A stretch of 64,000 nucleotides of DNA from Pigmentiphaga sp. NML030171 (GTDB lineage Bacteria > Pseudomonadota > Gammaproteobacteria > Burkholderiales > Burkholderiaceae_B). The notes under the pieces were generated by a model, which saw only the letters and a list, made by a program, of their open reading frames with translations, did not search any database and was not told the origin of the DNA. This document shows, in pieces, positions 33,780 to 45,531 of this stretch; the stretch's first letter is position 1; the number at the start of each line of letters is the position of its first letter. The stretch is from assembly GCF_002188635.1 (NCBI RefSeq), contig NZ_NINX01000035.1:186001-250000 (forward strand). The letters run 5' to 3'. Made by a program: the position numbers and the translations under genes.

Positions 33780-35095
33780 GCGTGGCCGAACCGGTCATCA
33801 GCACGGCGTTCCACAACCGCCACATCGACCCGCAGATCATGGCGGGGCTGGACGGCGGCAACTGGCGCCTGAACGACTACGTCGCGCGCGGCGGCTACGA
33901 GGCCCTGCGCAAGATCCTGTCCAGCGGCATGACGCCCGAGCAGGTCATCGCCGAGGTCAAGTCCTCGGGCTTGCGCGGCCGTGGCGGCGCGGGCTTCCCG
34001 ACCGGCCTGAAGTGGAGCTTCATGCCGCGCACCTTCCCGGGCCAGAAGTACCTGGTCTGCAATTCCGACGAAGGCGAACCGGGTACGTTCAAGGATCGCG
34101 ACATCCTGCGCTACAACCCGCACATCGTGATCGAGGGCATGGCCATCGCCGCCTACGCGATGGGCATCTCCGTGGGCTACAACTACATCCACGGCGAGAT
34201 CTTCGAGGTGTACGAGCGTTTCGAGGAAGCGCTGGAAGAGGCGCGCGCCGCCGGCTTCCTGGGCAGCAACATCCTCGGCTCGAACTTCAGCTTCCAGCTG
34301 CACGCCCACCACGGCTACGGCGCCTACATCTGCGGCGAAGAAACCGCGCTGCTCGAATCGCTGGAAGGCAAGAAGGGCCAGCCGCGCTTCAAGCCGCCGT
34401 TCCCGGCCAGCTTCGGCCTGTACGGCAAGCCGACCACGATCAACAACACCGAGACCTTCGCCGCGGTGCCCTGGATCATCCGCAACGGCGGCGACGCCTA
34501 CCTGCAGGTGGGCAAGCCCAACAACGGCGGCACCAAGCTTTATTCGGTCTCGGGCGACGTCGAATACCCCGGCAACTTCGAGGTGCCGATGGGCACGCCG
34601 TTCTCCAAGCTGCTGGAACTGGCCGGCGGCGTGCGGGGCGGCCGCAAGCTGAAGGCCGTGATTCCCGGCGGCTCGAGCGCCCCGGTGGTGCCGGCCGACA
34701 TCATGATGGACTGCACGATGGACTACGACTCGATCGCCAAGGCCGGGTCGATGCTGGGGTCGGGCGCGGTCATCGTGATGGACGAGACGCGCTGCATGGT
34801 GAAGTCGCTGCTGCGCCTGTCGTATTTCTATTTCGAGGAAAGCTGCGGCCAGTGCACGCCGTGCCGCGAAGGCACGGGCTGGCTGTACCGCGTGGTCCAT
34901 CGCATCGAGAGCGGCAAGGGCCGCCCGGAAGACCTGGACCTGCTCGATTCGGTGGCCGGCAACATCATGGGCCGCACGATCTGCGCGCTGGGCGATGCCG
35001 CGGCCATGCCGGTGCGGGGCTTCCTGAAGCACTACCGCGACGAGTTCATGTACCACATCGAGCACAAGCACTGCCTGGTGCCCGAGTACCTGTAG
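33776..35095 (+). CDS. nuoF: NADH-quinone oxidoreductase subunit F
   Basis: A 439-residue subunit that binds NADH and FMN and carries cluster N3. [20 protein letters not shown] is the NADH loop, [14 protein letters not shown] the FMN-binding segment, [15 protein letters not shown] a further conserved block, and [15 protein letters not shown] plus ICALGD supply the N3 cysteines. Starts within the nuoE stop (ATGA). Confidence 0.97.
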   Translation: MSVAEPVISTAFHNRHIDPQIMAGLDGGNWRLNDYVARGGYEALRKILSSGMTPEQVIAEVKSSGLRGRGGAGFPTGLKWSFMPRTFPGQKYLVCNSDEGEPGTFKDRDILRYNPHIVIEGMAIAAYAMGISVGYNYIHGEIFEVYERFEEALEEARAAGFLGSNILGSNFSFQLHAHHGYGAYICGEETALLESLEGKKGQPRFKPPFPASFGLYGKPTTINNTETFAAVPWIIRNGGDAYLQVGKPNNGGTKLYSVSGDVEYPGNFEVPMGTPFSKLLELAGGVRGGRKLKAVIPGGSSAPVVPADIMMDCTMDYDSIAKAGSMLGSGAVIVMDETRCMVKSLLRLSYFYFEESCGQCTPCREGTGWLYRVVHRIESGKGRPEDLDLLDSVAGNIMGRTICALGDAAAMPVRGFLKHYRDEFMYHIEHKHCLVPEYL

Positions 35096-35171
35096 CCGCC
35101 GGCGCGCGCGCAACGAGAGCATTTACCGAAACGCACACGCCCCGCCCGATGACGGGGCAAACGGAAATAAG

Positions 35172-37499
35172 ATGGTTGAAATTACGATCGACGGCAAGAC
35201 AGTGGAGGTGGCCGAGGGCAGCATGATCATGCATGCCGCCCAGAAGGTCGGCCTCTACGTGCCGCATTTCTGCTATCACAAGAAGCTGTCGATCGCGGCC
35301 AACTGCCGCATGTGTCTGGTCGACGTCGAGAAGGCCCCCAAGCCGCTGCCCGCCTGTGCCACGCCGGTCAGCAACGGCATGGTGGTCCATACCGCTTCCG
35401 AGAAGGCCATCAACGCCCAGAAGGGCGTGATGGAGTTCCTGCTGATCAACCACCCGCTGGATTGCCCGATCTGCGACCAGGGCGGCGAGTGCCAGCTGCA
35501 GGACCTGGCGGTGGGCTACGGCGGCTCGTCCTCGCGCTACAGCGAGGAAAAGCGCGTCGTGTTCCACAAGAACCTGGGCCCGCTGGTGTCGGCCGAGGAA
35601 ATGGCCCGCTGCATCCAGTGCACCCGCTGCGTGCGCTTCGGCCAGGAGATCGCCGGCGTGATGGAACTCGGCATGATCAACCGTGGCGAGCATTCCGAGA
35701 TCACCACCTTCGTGGGCCGTGCGGTCGAGTCCGAGCTGTCGGGCAACATGATCGACATCTGCCCGGTGGGCGCGCTCACGTCCAAGCCGTTCCGCTACAG
35801 CGCCCGTACCTGGGAGCTGGCCCGCCGCAAGTCGGTCAGCCCGCATGACAGCATCGGCGCCAACCTGATCGTCCAGGTCAAGAACGACCGCGTCATGCGC
35901 GTCGTGCCGTTCGAGAACGAAGCCGTCAACGAGTGCTGGATCAGCGACCGCGACCGCTTCTCATACGAAGGCCTGAACAGCGAGGACCGCCTGGCCGCCC
36001 CGATGGTGCGCGGCGCCGACGGCCTGTGGAAGGAAGTGGAGTGGGCCGAGGCGCTGGACGCCGTCGCGGCCGGGCTGCAATCGGTCAAGAACAGCTACGG
36101 CGCCGGCCAGATCGGCGCGCTGGCGGCCCAATACGCCACGACCGAGGAATTCGCGCTGCTGGCCCGCCTGGTGCGGGCCCTGGGTTCCGACAACATCGAT
36201 TTCCGCCTGCGCCAGACCGATACCGGCTTCGATGCCGCGCGCGGCGGCGCCCCGTGGCTGGGCATGGCCCTGGCCGACGTCGGCGCGCTGGACCGCGTGC
36301 TGGTGGTCGGCTCGTTCCTGCGCAAGGACCATCCCCTGCTGGCGCAGCGCCTGCGCCAGGCCGCCAAGTCCGGCACGCAGGTCATCCTGGTCGACGTGGC
36401 GGCCGACGATCCGCTGATGCCCGTGGCCGAGCGCGTCACGGTCGCCCCGGCGGCGCTGCCCTCCGTGCTGGCCGAGATCGCCGTGGCGCTGGCCCAGGCC
36501 AAGGAAGCGGCCGTCGCGCCCGAACTGGCCGGCGTGCAGCCGGGCGAAGCGGCCCGCCGCATCGCCGAGCTGCTGGCTTCCGGCGAAAACACGGCCGTGC
36601 TGCTGGGCAACCTGGCGGCGCAGCATCCCCAGGCCTCGACGCTGGCGGCCAACGCGCAACTGATCGCGCAGGCCACCGGCGCCCGCCTGGGCTTCACCAC
36701 CGAAGGCGGCAACACGGTGGGCGGCTACCTGGCCGAGGCCGTGCCGGTGCGCGGCGGCAAGACCGCGGCGCAGATGTTCGCCGAACCGCTCAAGGCCCAT
36801 ATCGTGGTGCATGCCGAGCCGGCGCTGGACGCGGCCGACGGCGTGGCCGCGCTGCGCGCGTTGCGCGCCGCCCAATTCAACGTCGCCCTGACCTCGTACC
36901 GCTCCGCCGCCGAGGACTGGGCCCATGTGATGCTGCCCATCGCGCCGTTCACCGAGACCTCGGGCACCTTCGTCAATGCCGAGGGCAGGGCGCAGAGCTT
37001 CAAGGGCACGGTCCGTCCGCTGGGTCAGACGCGTCCGGGCTGGAAGGTACTGCGCGTGCTGGGCAACGCGCTGGAGCTGCCCGGCTTCGACGACGAGACC
37101 TCCGAATCCGTGCGCGACGCGGTGCTGGCGGGCGAAATCGCGCCGCGCCTGTCGAACGCCATCGGCGCCAAGCCGGGCGTGGGCGTCGCGGTCCAGGGCC
37201 TGCAGCGCGTGGCCGACGTGCCGCTGTTCGCCAGCGACGCCATTACGCGCCGCGCCGCGGCGCTGCAATCGACCCCGGCCGCCGACGCGCCCGAGGCCCG
37301 GGCCAGCGCCGCCACCGTGGCGCACCTGGGGCTGGCCGACGGCGACCGCGTGCGGGTGAAGTCGGCGACCGGCTCGGTCGAACTCTTTCTTTCCGTGGAT
37401 GACGCCGTGCCCGCAGGCGCCGTGCGCATCGCCGCCGCCCATGTCTCGACCTTCGCGCTCGGCGGCGCATTCGAACAACTCAGCGTGGAGCGTGCCTGA
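35172..37499 (+). CDS. nuoG: NADH-quinone oxidoreductase subunit G
   Basis: A 775-residue 75-kDa subunit. The N-terminal ferredoxin domain ([15 protein letters not shown]) holds cluster N1b; [17 protein letters not shown] follows with clusters N4/N5 ([12 protein letters not shown] and [12 protein letters not shown]). The remainder is a molybdopterin-oxidoreductase-like domain without cofactor; this part is Ala-rich. The extra N7 cysteine motif of E. coli is not apparent. The stop overlaps the nuoH start (TGATG). Confidence 0.96.
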   Translation: MVEITIDGKTVEVAEGSMIMHAAQKVGLYVPHFCYHKKLSIAANCRMCLVDVEKAPKPLPACATPVSNGMVVHTASEKAINAQKGVMEFLLINHPLDCPICDQGGECQLQDLAVGYGGSSSRYSEEKRVVFHKNLGPLVSAEEMARCIQCTRCVRFGQEIAGVMELGMINRGEHSEITTFVGRAVESELSGNMIDICPVGALTSKPFRYSARTWELARRKSVSPHDSIGANLIVQVKNDRVMRVVPFENEAVNECWISDRDRFSYEGLNSEDRLAAPMVRGADGLWKEVEWAEALDAVAAGLQSVKNSYGAGQIGALAAQYATTEEFALLARLVRALGSDNIDFRLRQTDTGFDAARGGAPWLGMALADVGALDRVLVVGSFLRKDHPLLAQRLRQAAKSGTQVILVDVAADDPLMPVAERVTVAPAALPSVLAEIAVALAQAKEAAVAPELAGVQPGEAARRIAELLASGENTAVLLGNLAAQHPQASTLAANAQLIAQATGARLGFTTEGGNTVGGYLAEAVPVRGGKTAAQMFAEPLKAHIVVHAEPALDAADGVAALRALRAAQFNVALTSYRSAAEDWAHVMLPIAPFTETSGTFVNAEGRAQSFKGTVRPLGQTRPGWKVLRVLGNALELPGFDDETSESVRDAVLAGEIAPRLSNAIGAKPGVGVAVQGLQRVADVPLFASDAITRRAAALQSTPAADAPEARASAATVAHLGLADGDRVRVKSATGSVELFLSVDDAVPAGAVRIAAAHVSTFALGGAFEQLSVERA

Positions 37500-38572
37500 T
37501 GCAGTGGATCGACGTCATTCAGGCTCAAGGAACGGAGCTGATCGGCCCGGCAGCCTGGTCGGTGGTGTGGAACATCGTCAAGATCGTCTGCATCGCGGTG
37601 CCCATCATCCTGTGCGTGGCCTACCTCACGTACTGGGAACGCAAGATGATCGGCTGGATGCACGTCCGCCTGGGCCCCAACCGCGTGGGCCCGAAGGGCT
37701 TGCTGCAGCCGTTCGCCGACGTGCTCAAGCTGCTGACCAAGGAAGTGATCGTTCCCAGCAACGCCAACAAGGTGCTCTACATCGTGGCGCCCGCGGTGGT
37801 GCTGATGCCCGCGCTGGCCGCCTGGGCGGTGGTGCCGTTCGGCCCCGAGGTGGTGCTGGCCAACGTCAACGCCGGCCTGCTCTACATCATGGCCATCACC
37901 TCGCTGGGCGTCTATGGCGTGATCATCGCCGGCTGGGCCTCGAACTCGAAGTACGCCTTCCTGGGCGCGCTGCGCGCCTCGGCGCAGATGGTGTCCTATG
38001 AGCTGGCCATCGGCTTCGTGCTGGTGACGGTGCTGCTGGTGTCCGGCAGCCTGAACATGAGCGAGATCGTCCTGAAGCAGGCCGACGGCCGCTTCGCCGG
38101 CATGGGGCTGACCTTCCTGTCGTGGAACTGGCTGCCGCTCCTGCCGCTGTTCGTGATCTACGTCATCTCGGCCGTGGCGGAAACCAACCGCCACCCCTTC
38201 GACGTGGTCGAAGGCGAGTCGGAAATCGTTGCCGGCCACATGGTGGAATACTCCGGCATGACCTTCGCCCTGTTCTTCCTGGGCGAATACGCCAACATGA
38301 TCCTGCTGTCGGCGCTGGCCTCGATCATGTTCCTGGGAGGCTGGCTGCCTCCGGTCGACGTGGCCCCGCTGACCTGGGTGCCGGGCTGGATCTGGCTGGC
38401 GCTCAAGACTTTCTTCGTGGTCTCGTTGTTCATCTGGTTCCGTGCGTCTTTCCCGCGCTACCGCTACGACCAGATCATGCGCCTGGGCTGGAAGGTCTTC
38501 ATCCCGCTGACGCTGGTCTGGCTGCTCGTGGTGGCGGTCTGGATGCAGACGCCCTGGAACATCTGGAAGTAA
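37499..38572 (+). CDS. nuoH: NADH-quinone oxidoreductase subunit H
   Basis: A 357-residue eight-helix membrane subunit at the quinone entry. [36 protein letters not shown], in overlapping blocks, and [20 protein letters not shown] are the invariant charged loops. GEYANMI and [18 protein letters not shown] complete the family pattern. Translationally coupled to nuoG. Confidence 0.97.
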   Translation: MQWIDVIQAQGTELIGPAAWSVVWNIVKIVCIAVPIILCVAYLTYWERKMIGWMHVRLGPNRVGPKGLLQPFADVLKLLTKEVIVPSNANKVLYIVAPAVVLMPALAAWAVVPFGPEVVLANVNAGLLYIMAITSLGVYGVIIAGWASNSKYAFLGALRASAQMVSYELAIGFVLVTVLLVSGSLNMSEIVLKQADGRFAGMGLTFLSWNWLPLLPLFVIYVISAVAETNRHPFDVVEGESEIVAGHMVEYSGMTFALFFLGEYANMILLSALASIMFLGGWLPPVDVAPLTWVPGWIWLALKTFFVVSLFIWFRASFPRYRYDQIMRLGWKVFIPLTLVWLLVVAVWMQTPWNIWK

Positions 38573-38613
38573 CGCCCGCCCTGTGCGAGCCCAAGAATAG
38601 GCAGGACTGAATC

Positions 38614-39102
38614 ATGCAAGCGATCAAGGAATTCTTCGGCAGCCTGATGCTGACCGAACTCCTCAAGGGATTGCGCCTGACGGGGCGGTACATGTTCGCC
38701 CGCAAGATCACGGTGCAGTACCCCGAGGAAAAAACCCCGATGTCCCCGCGCTTCCGCGGCCTGCATGCCTTGCGCCGTTACCCCAACGGGGAAGAGCGGT
38801 GCATCGCTTGCAAGCTGTGCGAGGCGGTCTGTCCGGCGGTGGCGATCACGATCGAATCCGAGGTGCGCGAGGACGGCACGCGCCGCACCAACCGCTACGA
38901 CATCGACCTGACCAAGTGCATCTTCTGCGGCTTCTGCGAGGAGAGCTGCCCGGTTGACTCCATCGTCGAGACGCACATCCACGAATATCACGGCGAACAG
39001 CGGGGCGACCTGTATTTCACCAAGGAAATGCTGCTGGCGGTCGGCGACCGCTATGAAGCCGAGATCGCGCAGAACCGTGCGCAGGACGCGAAATACCGGT
39101 AA
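38614..39102 (+). CDS. nuoI: NADH-quinone oxidoreductase subunit I
   Basis: A 162-residue peripheral subunit with two 4Fe-4S clusters (N6a/N6b). The motifs [16 protein letters not shown] and [16 protein letters not shown] show all eight cysteines. The N-terminal amphipathic helix ([18 protein letters not shown]) rests on the membrane. 41 bp after nuoH. Confidence 0.97.
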   Translation: MQAIKEFFGSLMLTELLKGLRLTGRYMFARKITVQYPEEKTPMSPRFRGLHALRRYPNGEERCIACKLCEAVCPAVAITIESEVREDGTRRTNRYDIDLTKCIFCGFCEESCPVDSIVETHIHEYHGEQRGDLYFTKEMLLAVGDRYEAEIAQNRAQDAKYR

Positions 39103-39116
39103 ACGAAACCCACACC

Positions 39117-39764
39117 ATGACCGCCATACTGTTCTATATATTCGCCGCGATCCTTGTCGTGGCCGCCTGCCGGGTCATCGTCGCGCGCAGCCCCGTCACC
39201 GCCGTCATGCACCTGGTGCTGTCGTTCTTCACGGCCTCCATGATCTGGATGCTGCTGAAGGCGGAGTTCCTCGCCATCCTGCTGGTGCTCGTGTACGTGG
39301 GTGCGGTGATGGTGCTGTTCCTGTTCGTCGTGATGATGCTGGACATCGACAGCGCCAAGCTGCGCCAGGGCTTCAAGACCTACCTGCCGCTGGGCATCGT
39401 GGTGGGAGCCATCATGGTCGGGGAAATGGCCTTCGTGCTGGCCAACGCCTACTGGGACCCCAGCGTGCCGCAGGCGCCGGCCGACTTCAACAACACGCGC
39501 GCCATCGGCGTGGCGATGTATACGGAATACATCTACGCCGTCGAGATCGCCGCCGTGATCCTGCTGGTGGGCATGATCGCCGCCATCGCGCTCACGCTGC
39601 GCCGCCGCTCCGACGTCAAGGTGAACCGGCCGTCCGAGCAGATCCGCGTGCGGCGCCAGGACCGCGTCCGCCTGGTATCGATTCCGTCGCAAACCGAAAA
39701 TTCCCGGGAAGGCGAGGGCGCCCAGGCGCCTGCCGCCACCGAACCCAAGGGAAGCCAACCATGA
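39117..39764 (+). CDS. nuoJ: NADH-quinone oxidoreductase subunit J
   Basis: A 215-residue subunit with five membrane helices. [40 protein letters not shown] (the pi-bulge helix of TM3) and the final hydrophobic segment before RRRSDVKVN are as expected. The C-terminal tail of about 50 residues is polar and Pro/Gln-rich, cytoplasmic, and not part of the conserved core. The stop overlaps the nuoK ATG. Confidence 0.96.
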   Translation: MTAILFYIFAAILVVAACRVIVARSPVTAVMHLVLSFFTASMIWMLLKAEFLAILLVLVYVGAVMVLFLFVVMMLDIDSAKLRQGFKTYLPLGIVVGAIMVGEMAFVLANAYWDPSVPQAPADFNNTRAIGVAMYTEYIYAVEIAAVILLVGMIAAIALTLRRRSDVKVNRPSEQIRVRRQDRVRLVSIPSQTENSREGEGAQAPAATEPKGSQP

Positions 39765-40069
39765 CCCTGACCCTAGGCCACTTCCTCGTGCTGGGCGCGA
39801 TCCTGTTCGCGATCAGCATCGTCGGCATCTTCCTCAACCGCAAGAACATCATCGTGCTGCTGATGGCGATCGAACTGATGCTGCTGGCGGTGAACATGAA
39901 TTTCGTCGCCTTCTCCAGCTGGATGGGCGATCTGAGCGGGCAGGTGTTCGTGTTCTTCATCCTGACCGTGGCGGCCGCCGAGTCCGCCATCGGGCTGGCG
40001 ATCCTGGTTGTATTGTTCCGCAACCTGAACACGATCAATGTTGATGAACTTGACCGGCTGAAGGGCTGA
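39761..40069 (+). CDS. nuoK: NADH-quinone oxidoreductase subunit K
   Basis: A 102-residue three-helix subunit of the proton path. [40 protein letters not shown] with the conserved Glu of the channel, and [18 protein letters not shown] with the second Glu are intact. ATG 39761 overlaps the nuoJ stop by 4 bp. nuoL follows after 27 bp. Confidence 0.97.
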   Translation: MTLTLGHFLVLGAILFAISIVGIFLNRKNIIVLLMAIELMLLAVNMNFVAFSSWMGDLSGQVFVFFILTVAAAESAIGLAILVVLFRNLNTINVDELDRLKG

Positions 40070-40096
40070 CGGTCCGGGCTACGAGAAAATCAAGAC

Positions 40097-42139
40097 ATGT
40101 CGGTACCTAAGCTCTATCTCCTCATCGCTTTCGCCCCGCTGGTCGGGTCCGCCATCGCCGGCCTGTTCGGCACCGGCTTCCTGGGACGCTGGGTCGGCCG
40201 CGCCGGCGCGCACTGGGTCACGATCCTGGGCGTGCTGGTCTCGGCCATCGGCTCGGCATTCGTGCTGCAGGATGTCCTGGCGGGCAACACCTTCAACGGC
40301 ACGCTCTACACCTGGAGCGCGATCGGCGGCATCAAGCTGGAAATCGGCTTCATGATCGACACGCTGTCGGCCATGATGATGGTGGTGGTCACCTCGGTGT
40401 CGCTGATGGTGCACATCTACACCATCGGCTACATGAAGGACGATCCCGGCTACCAGCGGTTCTTCGCCTACATCTCGCTGTTTACCTTCTCGATGCTGAT
40501 GCTGGTCATGTCCAACAACATGCTCCAGCTCTTCTTCGGCTGGGAGGCCGTGGGCCTGGTGTCCTACCTGCTGATCGGCTTCTGGTACACCCGTCCCACC
40601 GCGATCTTCGCCAACATGAAGGCCTTCCTGGTCAACCGGGTCGGGGACTTCGGCTTCGTGCTGGGCATCGGCCTGCTGTTCGCCTACGCCGGTTCGATGA
40701 ACTACACCGAGGTGTTCTCGCAGTCGGACAAGCTGGCCGGCCTGACCTTCCCGGGCACCGACTGGATGCTGCTGAGCGTGGCCTGCATCGCGCTGTTCGT
40801 GGGCGCCATGGGCAAGTCGGCGCAGTTCCCGCTGCACGTCTGGCTGCCCGACTCGATGGAAGGCCCGACCCCGATCTCCGCGCTGATCCACGCCGCCACC
40901 ATGGTGACGGCGGGCATCTTCATGGTGGCGCGTTTCTCGCCGCTGTTCGAGCTGTCGCCCACCGCGCTGTCGTTCATCATCGTCATCGGCGCGATCACCG
41001 CGCTGTTCATGGGTTTCCTGGGCATCATCCAGAACGACATCAAGCGCGTGGTGGCCTATTCCACGCTGTCGCAGCTGGGCTACATGACCGTGGCGCTGGG
41101 CGCCTCGGCCTACTCGGTGGCGATCTTCCACCTGATGACCCACGCCTTCTTCAAGGCGCTGCTGTTCCTGGCGGCGGGTTCGGTCATCATCGGCATGCAC
41201 CATGACCAGGACATCCGCAACATGGGCGGCCTGCGCAAGTACATGCCCATTACCTGGATCACCTTCCTGCTGGGTTCGCTGGCGCTGATCGGCACGCCGT
41301 TCTTCGCCGGCTTCTACTCGAAGGAAAACATCATCGAGGCAGCCAAGCTGTCCCACGTCTGGGGCTCGGGCTTCGCCTACTTCGCGGTGCTGGCCGGCGT
41401 GTTCGTGACGGCGTTCTACTCGTTCCGCCTGTACTTCCTGGTCTTCCACGGCAAGGAGCGCTTCGACACCTCGGGCGCGCACGGGCATGGACACGACGAC
41501 CACGCCCACGACAGCCACGGCCATGACGACCACGGCCACGACGACCACCACCATGGCGGCGTGCCGCACGAGTCGCCCGCGGTAGTGACGGTGCCGCTGG
41601 TGCTGCTGGCGATCCCGTCCGTGATCATCGGCGCGATCGCGGTCGGCCCCATGCTGTTCGGCGATTTCTTCAAGGGCGTGATCTTCAATTCGCCCGACCG
41701 TCCGGTCATGGAGCACCTGGCCGAGGACTTCCACGGCTGGGTGGCCTACGGGCTGCATGCCTTCAGCACCGTGCCGTTCTGGCTGATGCTGGCCGGCGTG
41801 GTCCTGGCGTGGTTCTTCTACATGGTCAAGCCGTCCATTCCCGCCGCCATCAAGGCTCGCGCAGGCTGGCTGTACAACCTGCTCGACAACAAGTACTACA
41901 TGGACAAGATCAACGAAGCCGTGTTCGCGCGCGGTGCCCGCGCACTGGGCGGCGGCTTCTGGAGGGTGGGCGACAAGTCCCTGATCGACGGCCTCCTGGT
42001 CAACGGCAGCGCCCGTCTGGTCGGCTGGTTCGCCGGGGTGGTCCGCCACCTGCAGTCGGGCTACATCTATCACTACGCCTTCGCCATGATCATCGGCATC
42101 ATGGCCCTGGTGACCTTCTTCGTCCTGCTGAACAATTGA
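40097..42139 (+). CDS. nuoL: NADH-quinone oxidoreductase subunit L with His/Asp-rich loop
   Basis: A 680-residue antiporter-like proton-pumping subunit. The core has FFGWEAVGLVSYLLIGFW (with TM5 Glu), GKSAQFPLHVWLPDSMEGPT and STLSQLGYMTVALG. Residues about 458-493 form a loop with repeated H-G-H-D-D units (nucleotides 41,468-41,575), very rich in His and Asp. The C-terminus has the long amphipathic helix region (PSIPAAIKARAGWLYNLLDN) and a final membrane helix. Stop overlaps the nuoM start. Confidence 0.96.
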   Translation: MSVPKLYLLIAFAPLVGSAIAGLFGTGFLGRWVGRAGAHWVTILGVLVSAIGSAFVLQDVLAGNTFNGTLYTWSAIGGIKLEIGFMIDTLSAMMMVVVTSVSLMVHIYTIGYMKDDPGYQRFFAYISLFTFSMLMLVMSNNMLQLFFGWEAVGLVSYLLIGFWYTRPTAIFANMKAFLVNRVGDFGFVLGIGLLFAYAGSMNYTEVFSQSDKLAGLTFPGTDWMLLSVACIALFVGAMGKSAQFPLHVWLPDSMEGPTPISALIHAATMVTAGIFMVARFSPLFELSPTALSFIIVIGAITALFMGFLGIIQNDIKRVVAYSTLSQLGYMTVALGASAYSVAIFHLMTHAFFKALLFLAAGSVIIGMHHDQDIRNMGGLRKYMPITWITFLLGSLALIGTPFFAGFYSKENIIEAAKLSHVWGSGFAYFAVLAGVFVTAFYSFRLYFLVFHGKERFDTSGAHGHGHDDHAHDSHGHDDHGHDDHHHGGVPHESPAVVTVPLVLLAIPSVIIGAIAVGPMLFGDFFKGVIFNSPDRPVMEHLAEDFHGWVAYGLHAFSTVPFWLMLAGVVLAWFFYMVKPSIPAAIKARAGWLYNLLDNKYYMDKINEAVFARGARALGGGFWRVGDKSLIDGLLVNGSARLVGWFAGVVRHLQSGYIYHYAFAMIIGIMALVTFFVLLNN

Positions 42140-43638
42140 TGGCAAGCGATATGGCTCAAACTTCTTTTCCGTGGCTCTCGCTTGCGATCTTCACCCCGAT
42201 CGTGTTCGGCATCCTGGTGCTGGCGGTGGGGCGTGACAGCAATCCCACCGTCGCCCGCGTGCTGGCGCTGATCGGCGCGATCGCCGGCCTCCTGGTCACG
42301 CTGCCCCTGTACACCGGCTTCGACGCCTCGACGGCGCAGATGCAGTTCGTCGAGAAAGCCACCTGGATCGCCGAGTACGGCGTCTCCTATTCCCTGGGCG
42401 TGGATGGCATCTCGCTGTGGTTCGTCCTGCTGACGGCCTTCATCACCATCATCGTGGTGCTGGCCGGCTGGGAAGTCATCACCAGCCGCGTCGCCCAGTA
42501 CATGGGCGCCTTCCTGATCCTGTCGGGCCTGATGATAGGTGTGTTCGCGGCGCTGGACGGCCTTTTGTTCTATGTGTTCTTCGAGGCCACGCTGATCCCG
42601 ATGTACATCATCATCGGCGTGTGGGGTGGCCCCAACCGGGTCTACGCGGCGTTCAAGTTCTTCCTGTATACGCTGCTGGGCTCGCTGCTGACGCTGGTCG
42701 CCTTCATCTACCTGTGGCATTCGGCCGGCGGCACGTTCGACATCCTGACCTGGCACAAGCTGCCGCTGGGCCAGACCGAGCAGATCCTGATCTTCCTGGC
42801 CTTCCTGATGGCTTTCGCCGTGAAGGTGCCGATGTGGCCGGTCCACACCTGGCTGCCCGACGCCCACGTCGAGGCGCCCACGGGTGGTTCGGTGGTGCTG
42901 GCCGCCATCATGCTGAAGCTGGGCGCCTACGGCTTCCTGCGGCTGTCGCTGCCCATCGTGCCCGATGCCGCGCATAGCCTGTCGGGCCTGATGATCGCGC
43001 TGTCGCTGATCGCCGTCATCTACATCGGCCTGGTGGCGCTGGTGCAGGACGACATGAAGAAGCTGGTCGCGTATTCGTCCGTGGCGCACATGGGCTTCGT
43101 GACCCTGGGCTTCTTCATCTTCAACACCGCCGGCGTCGAAGGCGCCATCGTGCAGATGATCTCGCACGGCTTCGTGTCGGGCGCGATGTTCTTCTGCATA
43201 GGCGTGCTGTACGACCGCGTGCATTCGCGCCGCATCGCCGACTACGGCGGCGTGGTCAACACCATGCCCAAGTTCGCCACGTTCTTCGTGCTGTTCTCGA
43301 TGGCCAACAGCGGCCTGCCGGCCACCAGCGGCTTCGTGGGCGAGTTCTTCGTCATCATGGGCTCGGTCGAGTACAACTTCTGGATCGGCCTCCTGGCCGC
43401 CACCGCCCTGATCCTGGGCGCCGCGTACTCGCTGTGGATGGTCAAGCGCGTCGTGTTCGGCGACATCACCCACCAGCACGTGCGCGAGCTGACCGACGTC
43501 AATGCCCGCGAGTTCTTCATCCTGGGCGTGATGGCCATCGCCGTGCTGTACATGGGCGTCCATCCCGCGCCCTTCACCGACGTGATGCACGTCTCGGTCG
43601 ACGCGCTGCTCAAGCATGTCGCCATTTCGAAACTGTAA
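42139..43638 (+). CDS. nuoM: NADH-quinone oxidoreductase subunit M
   Basis: A 499-residue antiporter-like subunit with about 14 helices. YVFFEATLIPMYIIIGVWGG contains the TM5 Glu, AVKVPMWPVHTWLPDAHVEAPT the TM7 Lys region, and KKLVAYSSVAHMGFVTLG the later block. ATG 42139 overlaps the nuoL stop (TGATG); ATG 42151 is an alternative start. Confidence 0.96.
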   Translation: MASDMAQTSFPWLSLAIFTPIVFGILVLAVGRDSNPTVARVLALIGAIAGLLVTLPLYTGFDASTAQMQFVEKATWIAEYGVSYSLGVDGISLWFVLLTAFITIIVVLAGWEVITSRVAQYMGAFLILSGLMIGVFAALDGLLFYVFFEATLIPMYIIIGVWGGPNRVYAAFKFFLYTLLGSLLTLVAFIYLWHSAGGTFDILTWHKLPLGQTEQILIFLAFLMAFAVKVPMWPVHTWLPDAHVEAPTGGSVVLAAIMLKLGAYGFLRLSLPIVPDAAHSLSGLMIALSLIAVIYIGLVALVQDDMKKLVAYSSVAHMGFVTLGFFIFNTAGVEGAIVQMISHGFVSGAMFFCIGVLYDRVHSRRIADYGGVVNTMPKFATFFVLFSMANSGLPATSGFVGEFFVIMGSVEYNFWIGLLAATALILGAAYSLWMVKRVVFGDITHQHVRELTDVNAREFFILGVMAIAVLYMGVHPAPFTDVMHVSVDALLKHVAISKL

Positions 43639-43656
43639 GACGCCGGACGTTACGCA

Positions 43657-45138
43657 ATGGAATTCGCCAATCTGAACCTGTCTCTCGTCGCGCCGGAGAT
43701 CACGCTGCTGGTGTTGACGTCCGTCATCCTGCTGATCGACCTGTTCGTCAAGGATGAAGGCCGCGCGGTGACGCACATCCTGTCCCTGGCCACGCTGGTG
43801 GTGCTGACCTGGATGAGCCTGTCGGACCTGGCCTCGGGCGTGCAGGGCGCGGCCTTCGACGGCATGTACGTGACCGACAGCCTGGCCCACGTGCTCAAGG
43901 TGTTCTCGTACATCGCGGTGGGCGTGACGCTGATCTACGGCAAGGGTTACGCCAAGGACCGCGGCATGCTGCGCGGCGGCGAGCTGTATGTGCTGTCGCT
44001 GCTGGCGCTGCTGGGCCAGATGGTCATGATCTCGGCCGGCAACATGCTGACGATCTACCTCGGCCTGGAGCTGATGTCGCTGTCGTTCTACGCGCTGGTC
44101 GCGCTGCGCCGCGAGCACACCGTGTCCACCGAGGCGGCCATGAAGTATTTCGTGCTGGGCGCGCTGGCCTCGGGCCTGCTGCTGTACGGCATGTCCATGA
44201 TCTACGGCGCCACCGGCACGCTGAACCTGGCCGGCATCGCCCGCGCCACCTCCGGCGCCACCGACAACCACATGATCCTGGTCTTCGGGCTGGTGTTCCT
44301 GGTAGCGGGCCTGGCCTTCAAGCTCGGCGTCGTGCCGTTCCACATGTGGGTGCCCGACGTCTACCAGGGCGCGCCCACGGCCGTGACGCTGCTGCTGGGC
44401 GGCGCGCCCAAGCTGGCCGCCTTCGCCATCGTGCTGCGCCTGCTGGTCGACGGCCTGTTCGGCCTGGCGGCCGACTGGCAGCCCATGCTGGCCATCATGG
44501 CCGTGCTGTCGCTGGCCATCGGCAACCTGGCCGCCATCATGCAGTCCAACATCAAGCGCATGCTGGCTTATTCGACCATCTCGCACATGGGCTTCGTGCT
44601 GCTGGGCCTGATGTCCGGCGTGGTCGAGGGCAGCGCCTTCAACGCCCAGAACGCCTACACGTCGGCCATGTTCTACGTGGTCGTCTACGTGCTGACCACG
44701 CTCAGCTCGTTCGGCGTGCTGATGCTGCTGTCGCGCTCGGGCTTCGAGTGCGAGAACGTCGACGACCTGAAGGGCCTGAACCGCCGCAACCCGTGGTTCG
44801 CCGGCGTGATGCTGGTGCAGATGTTCTCGCTCACGGGCATTCCGCCCACGGTCGGTTTCTACGCCAAGCTGGCGGTGCTGCAGTCGCTGATCCAGACCAA
44901 CCACGTCGTGCTGGCCGTGGTCGCCGTGCTGTTCTCGCTGATCGGCGCCTTCTACTACCTGCGGGTGGTGAAGGTCGTGTACTTCGACGATCCGGTCGAC
45001 CAGGCCCCGCTGCAGGGTTCGGCGGGCTTCCGTACCGTGCTGTCGGTCAACGGCGTGCTGCTGCTGGTCCTGGGCGTGTTCCCCGCGCCGCTGGTCGCCC
45101 TGTGTGCCCAGGCCATCTCCAGCTCGCTCGCGCTCTGA
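43657..45138 (+). CDS. nuoN: NADH-quinone oxidoreductase subunit N
   Basis: A 493-residue antiporter-like subunit, the last of the complex I genes. [37 protein letters not shown] and [17 protein letters not shown] are the conserved blocks; [20 protein letters not shown] follows. All 14 nuo genes, A to N, are thus present and intact in one direction. Confidence 0.97.
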   Translation: MEFANLNLSLVAPEITLLVLTSVILLIDLFVKDEGRAVTHILSLATLVVLTWMSLSDLASGVQGAAFDGMYVTDSLAHVLKVFSYIAVGVTLIYGKGYAKDRGMLRGGELYVLSLLALLGQMVMISAGNMLTIYLGLELMSLSFYALVALRREHTVSTEAAMKYFVLGALASGLLLYGMSMIYGATGTLNLAGIARATSGATDNHMILVFGLVFLVAGLAFKLGVVPFHMWVPDVYQGAPTAVTLLLGGAPKLAAFAIVLRLLVDGLFGLAADWQPMLAIMAVLSLAIGNLAAIMQSNIKRMLAYSTISHMGFVLLGLMSGVVEGSAFNAQNAYTSAMFYVVVYVLTTLSSFGVLMLLSRSGFECENVDDLKGLNRRNPWFAGVMLVQMFSLTGIPPTVGFYAKLAVLQSLIQTNHVVLAVVAVLFSLIGAFYYLRVVKVVYFDDPVDQAPLQGSAGFRTVLSVNGVLLLVLGVFPAPLVALCAQAISSSLAL

Positions 45139-45210
45139 GCCTCTCTTCCGGCAGCGGCGTGATCGCGCCGCTGCCGTTCCGACCGGGTTTGTCGTGACAG
45201 GAACCCCGCC

Positions 45211-45531
45211 TTGAAACAGACCCTCGCCATCTACGTCCTGATCCTGCTGGCCCTGGTGACCGCCAACCTGCCGTTCCTGTCGGAACGCGTGTTCGGCGCC
45301 GTGACCTTCCGCCGGGACGGCGCGCCCGCCCGCAAGCCGTTCTGGCTGCGGCTGGCCGAGGTGCTGGTGCTGTATCTGGTGGTCGGCGCCATCGGCCTGG
45401 GATTCGAGGCGAGCCTGGGCAACGTGTTTCCCCAGGGCTGGCAGTTCTACGCCATTACCCTGACGCTGTACCTCGTGTTGGCCTACCCGGGTTTCGTGTA
45501 CCGTTATCTTTTCAAACGGACTGCCCGATGA
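45211..45531 (+). CDS. DUF2818-family small membrane protein
   Basis: A 106-residue protein with three hydrophobic segments (about 4-24, 48-66 and 80-100), starting MKQTLAIYVLILLALVTANLPF. This family commonly sits directly after nuoN in Burkholderiales, and it may relate to complex I assembly or the membrane arm; that role is inference. The start is TTG at 45211 with AGGA upstream. Its stop overlaps the Nudix gene start by 4 bp. Confidence 0.85.
   Translation: MKQTLAIYVLILLALVTANLPFLSERVFGAVTFRRDGAPARKPFWLRLAEVLVLYLVVGAIGLGFEASLGNVFPQGWQFYAITLTLYLVLAYPGFVYRYLFKRTAR

Noticed and set aside
40079-42145. A 688-codon minus-strand frame opposite nuoL.
   Set aside because: Same antisense artefact; nuoL on the plus strand has all family motifs.
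42073-44904. A 943-codon open frame on the minus strand across nuoM and nuoN.
   Set aside because: Composition rich in His, Gln, Asp and Arg with no motif; it is the antisense shadow of high-GC membrane protein genes.
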